A DNA stretch of 64,000 bases, from IMG/VR virus record IMGVR_UViG_3300027985_001318, positions 62,001-126,000 of that record. One strand, written 5' to 3'. This document shows, piece by piece, positions 16,051-25,194 of this stretch (its first letter is position 1; every line of letters starts with the position of its first letter). Below the pieces are notes generated by a model, which was not told the DNA's origin, made no database searches, and was given only the letters and a program-made list of their open reading frames with translations. Origin of the DNA: a virus. The position numbers and the translations under genes are program-made.

Positions 16051-18893
16051 ATGAGCGCATACGTTCCTTATATCTCCAAACACGATCAATTAGAGGAGGA
16101 ATATGTCAGCGGTTTACATCTTGATATCGTTGATTTCGATTTGATGGCTGCGATTAGTTCGCGCCCTCCAGTCTACGCCAACGATCTTGATGTTAACGAA
16201 ATCGAGTCAAGACGCAAACTTCAGGATGAGCTCTACACCCACTACGAGTCGGACACCATAGACAACATCCCCGTTTGTAGCTGCCAGAAATACAAAGGCG
16301 CTCGCTATTACGGGATAGTCTGTGATCGTTGCGGTTCAGAGGTAATGATTCCCTCGGAACGGCCAATAGAATCCGCTCTTTGGATCCGCGCCCCAGAAGG
16401 CGTTCCTGGTCTGATAAACCCATTAGTTTACAGTAACTTGGTAGCGACCTTCAAGAAAAACGGCGTAAGTATCATTGAGTGGTTGATCGACCCGTATTAC
16501 AAGCCCCCGAAAAATAACAGCGGCCAAGTAATTGCTCGACTGGAAGCTTTAGGGGTGCAGCGTGGCTTGAAGAACTTCATCTTCAACTTCGACCAAATCA
16601 TCACCATCCTCACAGCTAATACGTTGTTCAGCAACAAAAAGAAAGCGCCTCTGCAACGTTTCAAGGAATGGATCGACCGTAACAGAGATCGTCTGTTCCC
16701 CCAAGCTTTGCCGATACCATCCAAGCTTTCCTTCATTCTGGAAGACTTGGCGGTTGGTCGCTTCGCTGACCACAACATGGCTGATGCTCTGGATGCGGTA
16801 AGTACCATAGCGTCACTGAACTCTGGCATAACGGCACCTTCACAGCAACAACGTGAAAGTCGTGCAGTGAAAGCCTGTGCTCAACTGGCCTCTTTCTACG
16901 AAGGTCAATGTCGTAGTAGCCTTGGTGATAAACCTGGGCTGTTTAGACGCCACGTTTTTGGTACAAGACCAGCAATGAGTTTCCGGGCAGTAATCACCTC
17001 GCTGTCGGCTAACCACCGATATGATGAGATGCACTTGCCTTGGTCGCTCTCTGTGTCACTCTTCAGGGTCCATATCTACAACTACTTGTTGAAGATGGGA
17101 CTTTCTCCACTGGAATGTCGTAAACAAATCGCTGAAGCGATCATCAAATTTGATCCGGTAATTTACGATATCCTGAACAACCTTATTTCCACCCACAGCT
17201 CCGGTAAAGGTTGGCCTTCGTTCTTGCAACGAAACCCTTCACTGAAGCGTTTGTCTGCTCAACGTCTCTTCATTACCAAAATCAAAACAGATGTCGAAGA
17301 TTACACGATTTCGTTCTCTGTTCTTGTACTTAAGGGAATGAACGCTGACTTTGACGGTAGAGCATTGCCGTCAATAGTTTCTTGGTTTCTGTGGCTAAGA
17401 AACTTACTAAACTCATCTAACTGCTGGAAGTACGTAATATAGTAGCAACCAAAGCGGAACTGGAAACGGTAGACGTCATGGTATGAAAATGGTTACTATT
17501 AGCTCGTCGTGAGACGTCAAAATCGTTAATCAGCAACGAAGCACCTTAAACTACGAAAGTAATCCTACTCCTAGGAGTGTGTGTGTTCAGAGACTATCGA
17601 AACCACATCGATGCAATGTCGATGGAAGGGAGTAGAGTAGGGGAAACCCGAAACGGTGAGTATTGGCCACATTTGAGCCAGTAAAGATATAGCCCACAAT
17701 GTTCTGTTTCCTAGTTTCATCTTCCAGGAGGTGAAATGAAGAAAGAAATCCCAGGAACTGTAAATTATAGCGCTGATGACCGTGGAATTATTTACGGCCC
17801 AGATGGTAATGTGAGAAACACCTATCGGAATGGCGATGGTTATATCACTACACTAATCAAGACCGACAATGGTATTTTCCGAACTGTTGGTGTTCATCGA
17901 TTAGTGGCGCTAGCTTTTAAGGCCGAGGAACGTTCGCCAGAGAAATTCCAAATCAATCATCTTGATGGAAACATTGAAAACAATGTCCCAGACAACCTCG
18001 ATTGGGAAACTCCAGCAAACAATAACCTACACGCATCCTTAGTTTCAGAAGGGTACGAACGAAAGATCGTTACTGTAAATCAAAAAGGTTCAGTTAACTA
18101 CTTCAAGAATCTTCGCGAAGTGGCTGTTTTTGCCAATTCAAAAATAGGCGATGTCTGGAAAGCTTTCAGAGACAAAGAACAGATAGCTGGACTAAGTATT
18201 TACATTAATCTAAACCTCGGGCCAGAATTTCATCTAACCAAGATCAAAAACAGAGACCATTTAGGTAGACAGATAAAACGAAATCTTAAGATGCAAAACC
18301 TAGAAACAGGAGAAATTAAACTAGGCCATGCTTCTGAATTAGCTAGATTTTTCGGAGTCTCTACAGCGCACATTACTACCTCAGTAACAGAAGAAATTCT
18401 GCATTTATTCAACGAAAAATGGATAATTGTAGATGAATGCTCGGAGTTTCCAGAAATAGATAACGAAACCTGGCTATATCTGAAAGAACGTGGAAAATCA
18501 AAACCTGTCTTTGCAATCGATCCAAGCAATCGACAAGTTATTTTACGTTTTAAAAGTGCAGCCGAGTTCGTTAGAAATTCTGGTCTGAGTAAGAAAGCTG
18601 TTACTGTTAGGTTGAAAGCGAGTAAGTGCGGTAAACTAGATGGTTGGGCGTTTGGTTACCAAGATTGTTTAGATGAACAATCGTTAAAAGAAATGTAAAG
18701 AACTGGGAAACAGAACGGTTTTACGGACGCTCTCAACGGTCTCATTATTCTTGACGACCGGATGGGTAAAGCAGCAGAACGGCTGGCTACATACCACGGT
18801 ATGTTGGATTTGCAAAAGCCGTACAGGATTTCTGACGACATGGCTCTTCAAGGTCCTGTGATCAGTACGATCGATGAATGGCTACGTTCTTAG
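16051..18893 (+). CDS. nvRNAP beta' subunit N-terminal part (phiKZ gp55-like), interrupted by a group I intron
   Basis: Exons 16051-17358 and 18726-18893; 491 residues after splicing. It is the catalytic N-terminal half of the beta' subunit of the non-virion RNA polymerase that transcribes phage genes inside the cell. Seen: a zinc-binding pair set C76-x-C78 and C91-x2-C94, an RPAMSFRAVI segment (about 309-318), and the metal-binding motif NADFDGD at 431-437. The unspliced frame stops at 17442 and replaces the third catalytic Asp with Arg. Exon 2 restores GDALNGLIILDDR and ends DEWLRS. Joining the exons at a codon boundary gives a seamless beta' motif. The location straight after chimallin matches the gp54-gp55 order of phiKZ. 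Confidence 0.9.
17359..18725 (+). mobile_element. group I self-splicing intron in nvRNAP beta' gene
   Basis: 1367 bases. The 5' exon end TTGACGGT pairs perfectly with GCCGTCAA eight bases into the intron (P1, with the expected U.G at the splice site). The intron ends in G (18725), and AAAGATATAGCCC at 17684-17696 resembles the conserved group I P7 strand. AGAGC at the intron start can pair with GCTCT early in exon 2 (P10-like). It carries an HNH endonuclease ORF after the core. Insertion is exactly within the NADFDG|D motif. Confidence 0.85.
17736..18698 (+). CDS. intron-encoded HNH homing endonuclease
   Basis: 320 residues with an AGGAGGTG ribosome site. The HNH_3-type core is VHRLVALAF...INHLDGNIENNVPDNLDWET (about 49-90), containing the H...NHxxGxxxxN...NLxW residues. 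It is followed by NUMOD1-type helix-turn-helix repeats (ASELARFFGVSTAHI near 205; SAAEFVRNSGLSKKAV near 280) that bind the target DNA. It lies wholly inside the group I intron and should cleave the intronless nvRNAP allele so that the intron can move into it. AT-richer with less biased codons than the host gene, as expected of a mobile element. Confidence 0.9.
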   Translation: MKKEIPGTVNYSADDRGIIYGPDGNVRNTYRNGDGYITTLIKTDNGIFRTVGVHRLVALAFKAEERSPEKFQINHLDGNIENNVPDNLDWETPANNNLHASLVSEGYERKIVTVNQKGSVNYFKNLREVAVFANSKIGDVWKAFRDKEQIAGLSIYINLNLGPEFHLTKIKNRDHLGRQIKRNLKMQNLETGEIKLGHASELARFFGVSTAHITTSVTEEILHLFNEKWIIVDECSEFPEIDNETWLYLKERGKSKPVFAIDPSNRQVILRFKSAAEFVRNSGLSKKAVTVRLKASKCGKLDGWAFGYQDCLDEQSLKEM

Positions 18894-18937
18894 TAACGTA
18901 ACCAGGCTATTTATGGCAGAAAGCAAAAGAGGTAACT

Positions 18938-19564
18938 ATGGCACAAGTAATCGAAGCTCATCCAGAAGCGTTTAATGCGATGGTCTTCGGGACGACATTG
19001 CATCCAGCTTCACTACAATTCCTACAACAAGCACCGCAGATACAAACTGCGCAGTTAACGGCAATGGGTCAGCAATTCATGACATTTGCCGAAAACATCG
19101 TGAATACCGTGCTGGACTCCAACGTTGCACGTACGGCTATGGCGGTATTGAGAACCGTCGACAATAGCTGGCGTGATGATGTAATTCGTGAACTACGAGA
19201 CATCGGACAATTCCAACACGCACCTGGTGCAATGTTGCGATGGATTATGTCCAACGAAATGGTTCAAGGCATGTGTGGTCGCCAAGAAATCGATGGGTAC
19301 TCTGGACGTTGGGTTGATCCTACCCCAGAAGAGTACGGTCGTGAGCGTTTCGAGTGGCGTTGTGTGAACAACGGCGTCATCGAGGAACGTATCGTGGATG
19401 GTGAGGAAACCTTTGGCTATACTCACTATCTAGATGACCGCGAGGCCTGCGATGAACTCAGCTTACCTGAAAAGGATGTGGTTACACAGAGCTGGGAAAA
19501 CATCGAACATTTCTTGCGCTATGGAAATACGGATCCCACATCGAAGTGGAATTCTTCCATGTAA
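18938..19564 (+). CDS. hypothetical protein (208 aa)
   Basis: ATG with an AGAGGTAAC ribosome site, 44 bases after exon 2 of the nvRNAP gene. The N-terminal half is helical and the C-terminal half charged and aromatic (FEWRCVNNG near 128). No known domain. It ends in its own terminator. Confidence 0.72.
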   Translation: MAQVIEAHPEAFNAMVFGTTLHPASLQFLQQAPQIQTAQLTAMGQQFMTFAENIVNTVLDSNVARTAMAVLRTVDNSWRDDVIRELRDIGQFQHAPGAMLRWIMSNEMVQGMCGRQEIDGYSGRWVDPTPEEYGRERFEWRCVNNGVIEERIVDGEETFGYTHYLDDREACDELSLPEKDVVTQSWENIEHFLRYGNTDPTSKWNSSM

Positions 19565-19568
19565 GAAC

Positions 19569-19594
19569 GGAGGCTTCGGCCTCCTTCTTTTTTT
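19569..19594 (+). terminator. rho-independent terminator
   Basis: GGAGGC-TTCG-GCCTCC hairpin with a T-rich tail, after the 18938-19564 gene. Confidence 0.86.
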
Positions 19595-19640
19595 ATTGAT
19601 ACCGTATACTGTATGACTTTAACTTAGTAGGAGCCAGACC

Positions 19641-20036
19641 ATGACCGTTCCAGTTACTCCAGCGCTTTCTGCTCTGGGATGGGCAACTACGGTATCGGAC
19701 CGTTTAGATATCGAGTTTGCAAATTTCATTGCCTCAGATATCGCACAGTCTATACTGTTCCCGATAGCATCGCTGCCCTATTTGATCAAAAAGTACCAGA
19801 GCGATTTCCAAGGGCTCTGTAACGAAGCAACTACGGTGCTTCGAGAACATCTCAGCGGCTTGTTTGATCAAGTGGAACTATCGGTAACTTATGTTGTTGA
19901 TAGTGACGATGAAGCAAAGATTCAGTTGATTTTTGCTATCACCGTAATCGAGAACGGCGATGTTTTCAATATTCGTCAGGCGGTTGAGAACATCAATAGC
20001 AAGGTATTGAAACTGATGGAGATTAACAATGGCTGA
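19641..20036 (+). CDS. hypothetical protein (131 aa)
   Basis: ATG with a TAGGAGCC ribosome site. The first gene of an operon that runs to 22576. It is mixed helix/strand with a LSVTYVVDSDDEAKIQLIFAITV beta region split around residue 80. It overlaps the next gene by eight bases. No family recognised. Confidence 0.7.
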   Translation: MTVPVTPALSALGWATTVSDRLDIEFANFIASDIAQSILFPIASLPYLIKKYQSDFQGLCNEATTVLREHLSGLFDQVELSVTYVVDSDDEAKIQLIFAITVIENGDVFNIRQAVENINSKVLKLMEINNG

Positions 20037-20589
20037 TTCACGACTCCAGAATTCCAAGCAGGAACTAGCCGCTTTGCATGCGCTGATTGAAGACCCTGCC
20101 GTTCGTATCGAACTCAGCGTATTCCGAGCCAGATATTGGCAACTTATCAAGAATCTTCATAGTGCGCCCGAAGGTTTACTGATCTGGCGTGCTGAAGTCG
20201 ACCATAGTCTGTTACGATACGTAGATATCGTAGATGGCGGCAAAGTAGTGGCTCGAGTACCACCTATTCTGGCCGAATATCCTAGCGAAACCAAATACCA
20301 TAACAGCAGAGCTATGTCGAAGATTTCCAGCGACATAGAACACTGCATGGACATCAGTCCAATCGCTGCCGAGAAACTTATTGATAGCGTTTTACCGGCG
20401 CATTTTTCCTCGATCGACAAGTCAGATAAAATGAACATCACTAAGCAGACCATTCGTGATGCTTGGGATAGCCTTTACCTATTTTTCAACGAATCCCCGC
20501 CTTTCTCTAAAAACAACGAAAAACAGCCAGGCAAACAATCGAAACCGATAGCCAATCAACTGGAAGTTGAAGGATATGACGACTGGTAA
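20029..20589 (+). CDS. hypothetical protein (186 aa)
   Basis: Starts inside the 3' end of the previous gene (eight-base overlap) and overlaps the SbcD-like gene by 14 bases, so the three are translationally coupled. Helical, with a lysine/glutamine-rich linker near the C-terminus (SKNNEKQPGKQSK). Coupling to the nuclease suggests a DNA-repair or recombination partner, but that is inference. Confidence 0.7.
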   Translation: MADSRLQNSKQELAALHALIEDPAVRIELSVFRARYWQLIKNLHSAPEGLLIWRAEVDHSLLRYVDIVDGGKVVARVPPILAEYPSETKYHNSRAMSKISSDIEHCMDISPIAAEKLIDSVLPAHFSSIDKSDKMNITKQTIRDAWDSLYLFFNESPPFSKNNEKQPGKQSKPIANQLEVEGYDDW

Positions 20590-21721
20590 AAGATCTGAGT
20601 TTACTTTCAAAAATACCAAAACAGCTAAAGTTCTTAAGATCCTGGAAATGGCCGATATTCATCTCGGCCATCAAAGAACCCCAACTAGCAGCACCTTAGA
20701 AGCTTTAGAGAAAGTAATCAATAACAAGTCTCTTAGAGAACTGGATATCCTGTTAATAGCCGGTGATTTTTTCGACCATCTCCTGCAATTACCAGAAGAT
20801 CGCGTCTTGCAAATACAGGCTTGGATTTCCAGAACTCTGGTACTTTGTAAAAAACATGACGTGGTCGTTAGAGTTCTGGAAGGTACTGGTAGTCATGACT
20901 GCAAGCAATCAAAAAGCTTCACCAACATCAACGAGAACGCCGGTATTTTCGCCGATGTTAAGTACGTAGATAAGATTTCAATAGAGCTGATCGAAAGATT
21001 TGGAATCTCTATACTCTACGTGCCGGACGACCAAGGTCATAATGACAACGTCTGGAAAACAGTACAAAAAACCTTGCTCGAAGCAGGCTTAGAAAGCGTC
21101 GACATGGCTGTGATGCATGGGTTCTTTGAGTTTCAGGTACCTTTCGGTGCCCAGGATAGTAACGCACATATTCGTGCTCGCTACGAGTCCATAGTTGAAC
21201 AAACCATCTTTATAGGGCATCATCACACTCATCGATTAGTCGGTAAAGTAGCTGTATCTGGAAGCCTTAACCGGCACACTCACGGCGAGGAGGAAGACAA
21301 GGGCTGTTTACTGGCCACGTATACCGAGGCCGGTCTAAAAACAATGGAGTTCTTAGTCAACCATAATGCCAAAGTTTACAAAACACTTGAAGTGCGTGGT
21401 AAGACAGTAGAAGAAACAATGAAGGCTTTGGATCTGCTCGGATTACCCTACGATAGTGCAGTGCGCTTACAGGTAAACGGACAAGACCCGATCTGTTCGG
21501 TGTTTCGCGATGTAAGTATGCGCTACCCGCAGTATGAGATGACGCTAGACAAAGAAAAATCGAAAGCGCTAGACGAGCGAATCGAAAGTATCAAATTCAG
21601 TTACGAACCAATAACCATAACCAAGGATAATATTCGACAACTCTTAACTGAAAGGTTGGTCGGAGCCATAGACCAAAAAGATCTTCCTGCATGTATGGAG
21701 TTGTTAGAAGAAGTCCTCTAA
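20576..21721 (+). CDS. SbcD/Mre11-like nuclease subunit
   Basis: A calcineurin-type metallophosphoesterase of the SbcD/Mre11 kind, which processes DNA ends. All metal motifs are visible in order: DIHLGH (about 24-29), GDFFD (about 61-65), GTGSHD (the GNHD position, about 100-105, with Ser for Asn), MHG (about 176-178) and GHHHTH (about 213-218). The length, 381 aa, is normal. I chose the ATG at 20576; a TTG nine bases upstream is an alternative. An SbcC/Rad50 ATPase partner is not seen in this window. The next gene follows with a good ribosome site. Confidence 0.88.
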   Translation: MTTGKRSEFTFKNTKTAKVLKILEMADIHLGHQRTPTSSTLEALEKVINNKSLRELDILLIAGDFFDHLLQLPEDRVLQIQAWISRTLVLCKKHDVVVRVLEGTGSHDCKQSKSFTNINENAGIFADVKYVDKISIELIERFGISILYVPDDQGHNDNVWKTVQKTLLEAGLESVDMAVMHGFFEFQVPFGAQDSNAHIRARYESIVEQTIFIGHHHTHRLVGKVAVSGSLNRHTHGEEEDKGCLLATYTEAGLKTMEFLVNHNAKVYKTLEVRGKTVEETMKALDLLGLPYDSAVRLQVNGQDPICSVFRDVSMRYPQYEMTLDKEKSKALDERIESIKFSYEPITITKDNIRQLLTERLVGAIDQKDLPACMELLEEVL

Positions 21722-21730
21722 GGAGCGACC

Positions 21731-22576
21731 ATGGGCGTTAGCTCTTTCTATAACCGCGAGATGGGTGAAAAACTCCCCATCTCAATAGGTACGGCTCTGG
21801 CGCTAGAGACCTTGTTAGATCCATCGCTTACCACAGCCTGGACTAACGCAAAAGTACCTTATCTTTACCTGAACCTCCACACTCTGTTCAGAAACCTCTA
21901 TGGGTCTATGACGGTGTTGGATAAGGTGGGTGTGAGCGACGTTGACTTCGCTCAGGTTCTGGCAAAAGAAATCGTATACATCAGAGACTTTCTCGAGAAG
22001 GACGGCCGTGGGACTAAGTTAGTGGCTTATTGTCCAACTTACGAAGGACTGATGCAGCGTTTCAAATACGCCAACGTCAAAACCATCAATACCCCCAAGC
22101 AGAAAGAATATGTGTTGTTAAACACCACAACACTCAAGGTCCTGATCAAAGAACCTGAGAAATTCAAACAACAACTCGGGGTAGAGTTGGAGGTTACCGA
22201 TTACAAACCACCTAAACACATGGAAAGAAACTGCGTGATAATGACACATCACCCAGTGGAGCTTCTATTCTCTCCGGTTTCAACTACCTTACTAGAATCC
22301 CATACAGGGAAGTATAAAAAGTTTCCTGAATGGAATACTAAGTTAGGTAGTAGTTCAGACACCAGCCACATGCCTTTCAATGCCCTGACATTACAAGTGT
22401 TTGGCGATGGTGTTGATTTTGGTCCAATGGACCGGAACGTAAGAGCAGTTCTAATGGCTTTGGCTCAGGAAAGAAAATGGACTGCCGTTACAACAAAGGA
22501 CCGGATTCTAGTCTCGCTAGACTTGATGAAGGATAGGTTGTCAGCTGAGCGACTGAAGTTGCTACTGCTGTCTTAA
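21731..22576 (+). CDS. conserved hypothetical protein (281 aa)
   Basis: ATG with an AAGGAGCGACC ribosome site, nine bases after the nuclease gene. A soluble alpha/beta protein with an MTHHPVELLFSP segment (about 176-187) and a KLGSSSDTSHMPFN segment (about 202-215), the latter with a possible phosphate-binding or active-site character. No family assigned. The operon context points to DNA metabolism. Confidence 0.68.
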   Translation: MGVSSFYNREMGEKLPISIGTALALETLLDPSLTTAWTNAKVPYLYLNLHTLFRNLYGSMTVLDKVGVSDVDFAQVLAKEIVYIRDFLEKDGRGTKLVAYCPTYEGLMQRFKYANVKTINTPKQKEYVLLNTTTLKVLIKEPEKFKQQLGVELEVTDYKPPKHMERNCVIMTHHPVELLFSPVSTTLLESHTGKYKKFPEWNTKLGSSSDTSHMPFNALTLQVFGDGVDFGPMDRNVRAVLMALAQERKWTAVTTKDRILVSLDLMKDRLSAERLKLLLLS

Positions 22577-22628
22577 TTTACGTATTGCACAGATATGTGA
22601 GACATAACAGGATCCCTAGGAGTCGACA

Positions 22629-23546
22629 ATGGGTGAAAATGAAAATATGGCCCAAGCGCCAAGCCAGGACGCTGGCAAACGCCCTTGGAATGCTTTGGAC
22701 GAATGGAAACTGCGTCTGATTGGACGTGTTCTCGATGGAGCCAAAAAGAACTCTACACTGAAGCTGGCTATGATAGCCAACCAGCTTCGGTTCCAGGCGT
22801 TCACCAATATCGAGAACGACCCCACCGGTGGTAAGGTGGAAGCTAAGCTCGGTGCTTACGACATGTACGCTGTGTTTAAAGTCATCGAAAACGCAGCAGC
22901 TAACCGCGATTTCAAGGCCCTGAGCATTCCCTGTAAAACCGGACCGGAAAGCGAACAGGTATTGGAATCGACCATTATCATCGGCCGAGATTCTGAGCAA
23001 TGCATTTTTATTGCTCTGAAACCCGGCCCTGGTTCGCAATGTCAAACCAACATGAGCTTCCAGTTCTACCCAAGCTCTTACCATAGCCTTCAGCGTGCTG
23101 ATGGTCAGGAAACCTCCAAGGCTGAGATTTCAGAGTACTGGACCTTTGCCTGGCTGGAACTTATGCGTAATCTTTGCGGTTCCGTACTGGCTTTCTCTGG
23201 CAAAGATCGTTCCGGGCAGGAAAATGTCAACGGCGAAGCGCTGGCTGAACGTCCCAAGCAACAATGGCAGGGCGGTGGTCAGAAGAAACCTTGGCAGGGT
23301 AATGGTGGCGGCGGTGGTGGTTACCAGAAGAAGCCCTGGCAAGGAAACAATGGTGGCGGTGGTTACCAGAAGAAACCTTGGCAGGGTAATGGTGGCGGTG
23401 GCGGTGGTTACCAGAAGAAGCCCTGGCAAGGAAACAATGGTGGCGGTGGTAATAACAACTACCAACAAAAGTCATCCAACGGCTACAGTGGCGACATCAG
23501 CGTTAACGAAGGCAGTGAAGGCTTCGAGGACGGTATCCCGTTCTAA
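22629..23546 (+). CDS. single-stranded DNA-binding protein (SSB-like)
   Basis: 305 residues. The C-terminus, GFEDGIPF, matches the acidic D-x-I-P-F tail by which bacterial and phage SSBs recruit partners. Before it lies a long disordered Gly-rich linker with four QKKPWQGN repeats, which is the SSB style of linker. The N-terminal ~190 residues form a folded domain that I cannot prove to be an OB fold. It follows the SbcD-like operon and has its own terminator. The combination suggests that it coats single-stranded DNA during phage replication. Confidence 0.75.
   Translation: MGENENMAQAPSQDAGKRPWNALDEWKLRLIGRVLDGAKKNSTLKLAMIANQLRFQAFTNIENDPTGGKVEAKLGAYDMYAVFKVIENAAANRDFKALSIPCKTGPESEQVLESTIIIGRDSEQCIFIALKPGPGSQCQTNMSFQFYPSSYHSLQRADGQETSKAEISEYWTFAWLELMRNLCGSVLAFSGKDRSGQENVNGEALAERPKQQWQGGGQKKPWQGNGGGGGGYQKKPWQGNNGGGGYQKKPWQGNGGGGGGYQKKPWQGNNGGGGNNNYQQKSSNGYSGDISVNEGSEGFEDGIPF
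23280..23453 (+). repeat. tandem 87-bp repeat (two copies) in the SSB linker
   Basis: Two nearly identical 87-base units, each encoding 29 residues with two QKKPWQGN blocks separated by Gly runs. The differences are mostly in Gly codons. Such in-frame units can expand or contract by slippage. Confidence 0.85.
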
Positions 23547-23551
23547 CCAAA

Positions 23552-23578
23552 AAAGGGAAGGGGATTCCCCTTCCCTTT
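23552..23578 (+). terminator. rho-independent terminator of the SSB-like gene
   Basis: AAAGGGAAGGGG / CCCCTTCCCTTT stem with a short ATT-type loop. Confidence 0.85.
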
Positions 23579-23610
23579 GTTCTGTAACGACACGATCCAA
23601 TAAAAACAAA

Positions 23611-23622
23611 GACCTATATCAC
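23611..23622 (+). promoter_or_regulatory. GACCTATATCAC promoter box
   Basis: GACCTATATCAC lies 27 bases before the ATG of 23650 and just after a terminator. It has the same core as the boxes at 6888, 28703 and 34542. Confidence 0.6.
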
Positions 23623-23649
23623 TATTGTGGCAACTAGTGAGGAAAGACC

Positions 23650-25191
23650 ATGCGTATTTACATAAAGGATCTCAAAGGGAACTCGATAACCGAAAGGCTT
23701 CGTGAGGTTGTCACTGAACATAACGGAGAGGAGATAGTCTGGAACGTTAATAACTACTCACAACAGACTATTTCTGAACTACCAAACCTTTTTACCTGCA
23801 TCAATGAGTATTGGGGTAAGATGCAGGGCCAGCGGCAAACTAGAATCTTTCAGCTCTACAAAGACGCTCACGATATTTTGTATTCGGTATCTGACATGCG
23901 TCGGCTTTTGGAGCGGTTACGTCCAGTGGTTTGTGAGTTGCTCCACGAGCATCATCCGGATGAGATTTATTGGTACCTGAAAACCCCAGGCAATATGGTC
24001 ATGCCAGCTACTCTGCGTGACACGCTGGCAGAGAACCATAAGCCAGAGCGAACCTATCTGCGCGAAGACTATTGTGGTCTCGCAATGGTAGCTATGCTAT
24101 TGCGTGTAATGGTTCCAATTTGGGGCGAGTTCTGTAACCAGCAAAGTGGTGCTGGCGATAGACGAGAAGTCCAAGCAGTCAAGTTACTTGACGGCTCCGG
24201 TCTGTTAGAACGACCAGAAATTGCCAAGCTTCAAACCCTTGTGGATGTACTGGTTAAGGAAGAAGCCGTGCCGTTGGCGGCATTGTTGGCTTTGAACGGT
24301 TCTGAAGACATGGGCGGTTGGTTGTTTGCTCAGACTCTACTGCGCCGGGTAGCCATCGGAGAGATTTCTCGGATGGATCAGACTATCAACATTGTCAGTA
24401 ACGTACACAAACACGTTACGAGCAGTATGGCTCAGCTGGAAAGACGCTACGGTGGGCGAGTATCCCACAAGTACGGTAACGTGGACAATGGGGAACGGGA
24501 AGACAACTCTTCCAACCTAGAAGCCCACAAAGAAATTTCTGTAGTGGCGGCTGGCGAACTCGAACTCGACGCGGTGTTTATGCGTAATATACAGAACGTA
24601 GCGCTCAAGATCGATCCAACGATTGATCTCGATAAGTTACGAATCTGTACCGAGGCTGTTGAGAAAGCTCGTTATAGTGCTCAGTTAGCTTTGGAGCAAC
24701 ACCAGGACCTGTTAGCGCAATGGTGTATGGCTGACGTTCTCTCTGTCGAAAGTATCTCTTACCTTCGCGAGAACCATTACAAAACTCTTTGCATTACGCA
24801 AGCACTTCTTTGGCATTGGGGTTTTCCCAATCTGGCGATGCTAGTTTGCGTTGGTGGTAGAGAGCGTGGTGAGAACGACATGATCATTACCGAACAGCGA
24901 AGTCGCATACCGAAAGATATCGCGGCAAAGCTGCAGAAAATGTTCACTTACTACAAAGGGGTTCCAGTACCCAATACAGTAGGTACCGAAAATAGCAAGG
25001 AAAATCCTGGACACCAGGCTATCGAAAATTTCTGCCGGTACCTGAATAATAAGATCTGGATTGATCTCAATCCGCAAGCACTACGTGAGCAAGCAAAAAT
25101 AAATACCGTGGATGGCATAATAGTTATTCATGGTTCTATTAAAGTAGAGTTGGCTCAGCTCGGTATTTTCATAGCAGAAAGACAGGAGTAG
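23650..25191 (+). CDS. probable nvRNAP promoter-specificity subunit (gp68 position)
   Basis: 513 residues, mainly helical, with no motif that identifies it on its own. phiKZ orders its non-virion RNA polymerase genes as gp68, gp69, gp70, gp71-73, gp74. Here three genes precede the beta C-terminal gene, and this first one (513 aa) is close in length to phiKZ gp68 (about 520 aa). On position and size I propose it as the fifth nvRNAP subunit, which recognises promoters in this family. That is inference. The start has a GAGGAAAGACC ribosome site. The next gene starts three bases after its stop. Confidence 0.45.
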   Translation: MRIYIKDLKGNSITERLREVVTEHNGEEIVWNVNNYSQQTISELPNLFTCINEYWGKMQGQRQTRIFQLYKDAHDILYSVSDMRRLLERLRPVVCELLHEHHPDEIYWYLKTPGNMVMPATLRDTLAENHKPERTYLREDYCGLAMVAMLLRVMVPIWGEFCNQQSGAGDRREVQAVKLLDGSGLLERPEIAKLQTLVDVLVKEEAVPLAALLALNGSEDMGGWLFAQTLLRRVAIGEISRMDQTINIVSNVHKHVTSSMAQLERRYGGRVSHKYGNVDNGEREDNSSNLEAHKEISVVAAGELELDAVFMRNIQNVALKIDPTIDLDKLRICTEAVEKARYSAQLALEQHQDLLAQWCMADVLSVESISYLRENHYKTLCITQALLWHWGFPNLAMLVCVGGRERGENDMIITEQRSRIPKDIAAKLQKMFTYYKGVPVPNTVGTENSKENPGHQAIENFCRYLNNKIWIDLNPQALREQAKINTVDGIIVIHGSIKVELAQLGIFIAERQE

Positions 25192-25194
25192 AAA

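Noticed and set aside
13943-16060. 705-codon antisense ORF over chimallin
   Set aside because: It mirrors the strong codon bias of chimallin, has repetitive Gly/Val/Gln composition and no ribosome site; artefact.
16051-17442. nvRNAP gene taken as complete at 17442
   Set aside because: The last 28 codons after NADFDG have no relation to beta'; true continuation is exon 2 at 18726.
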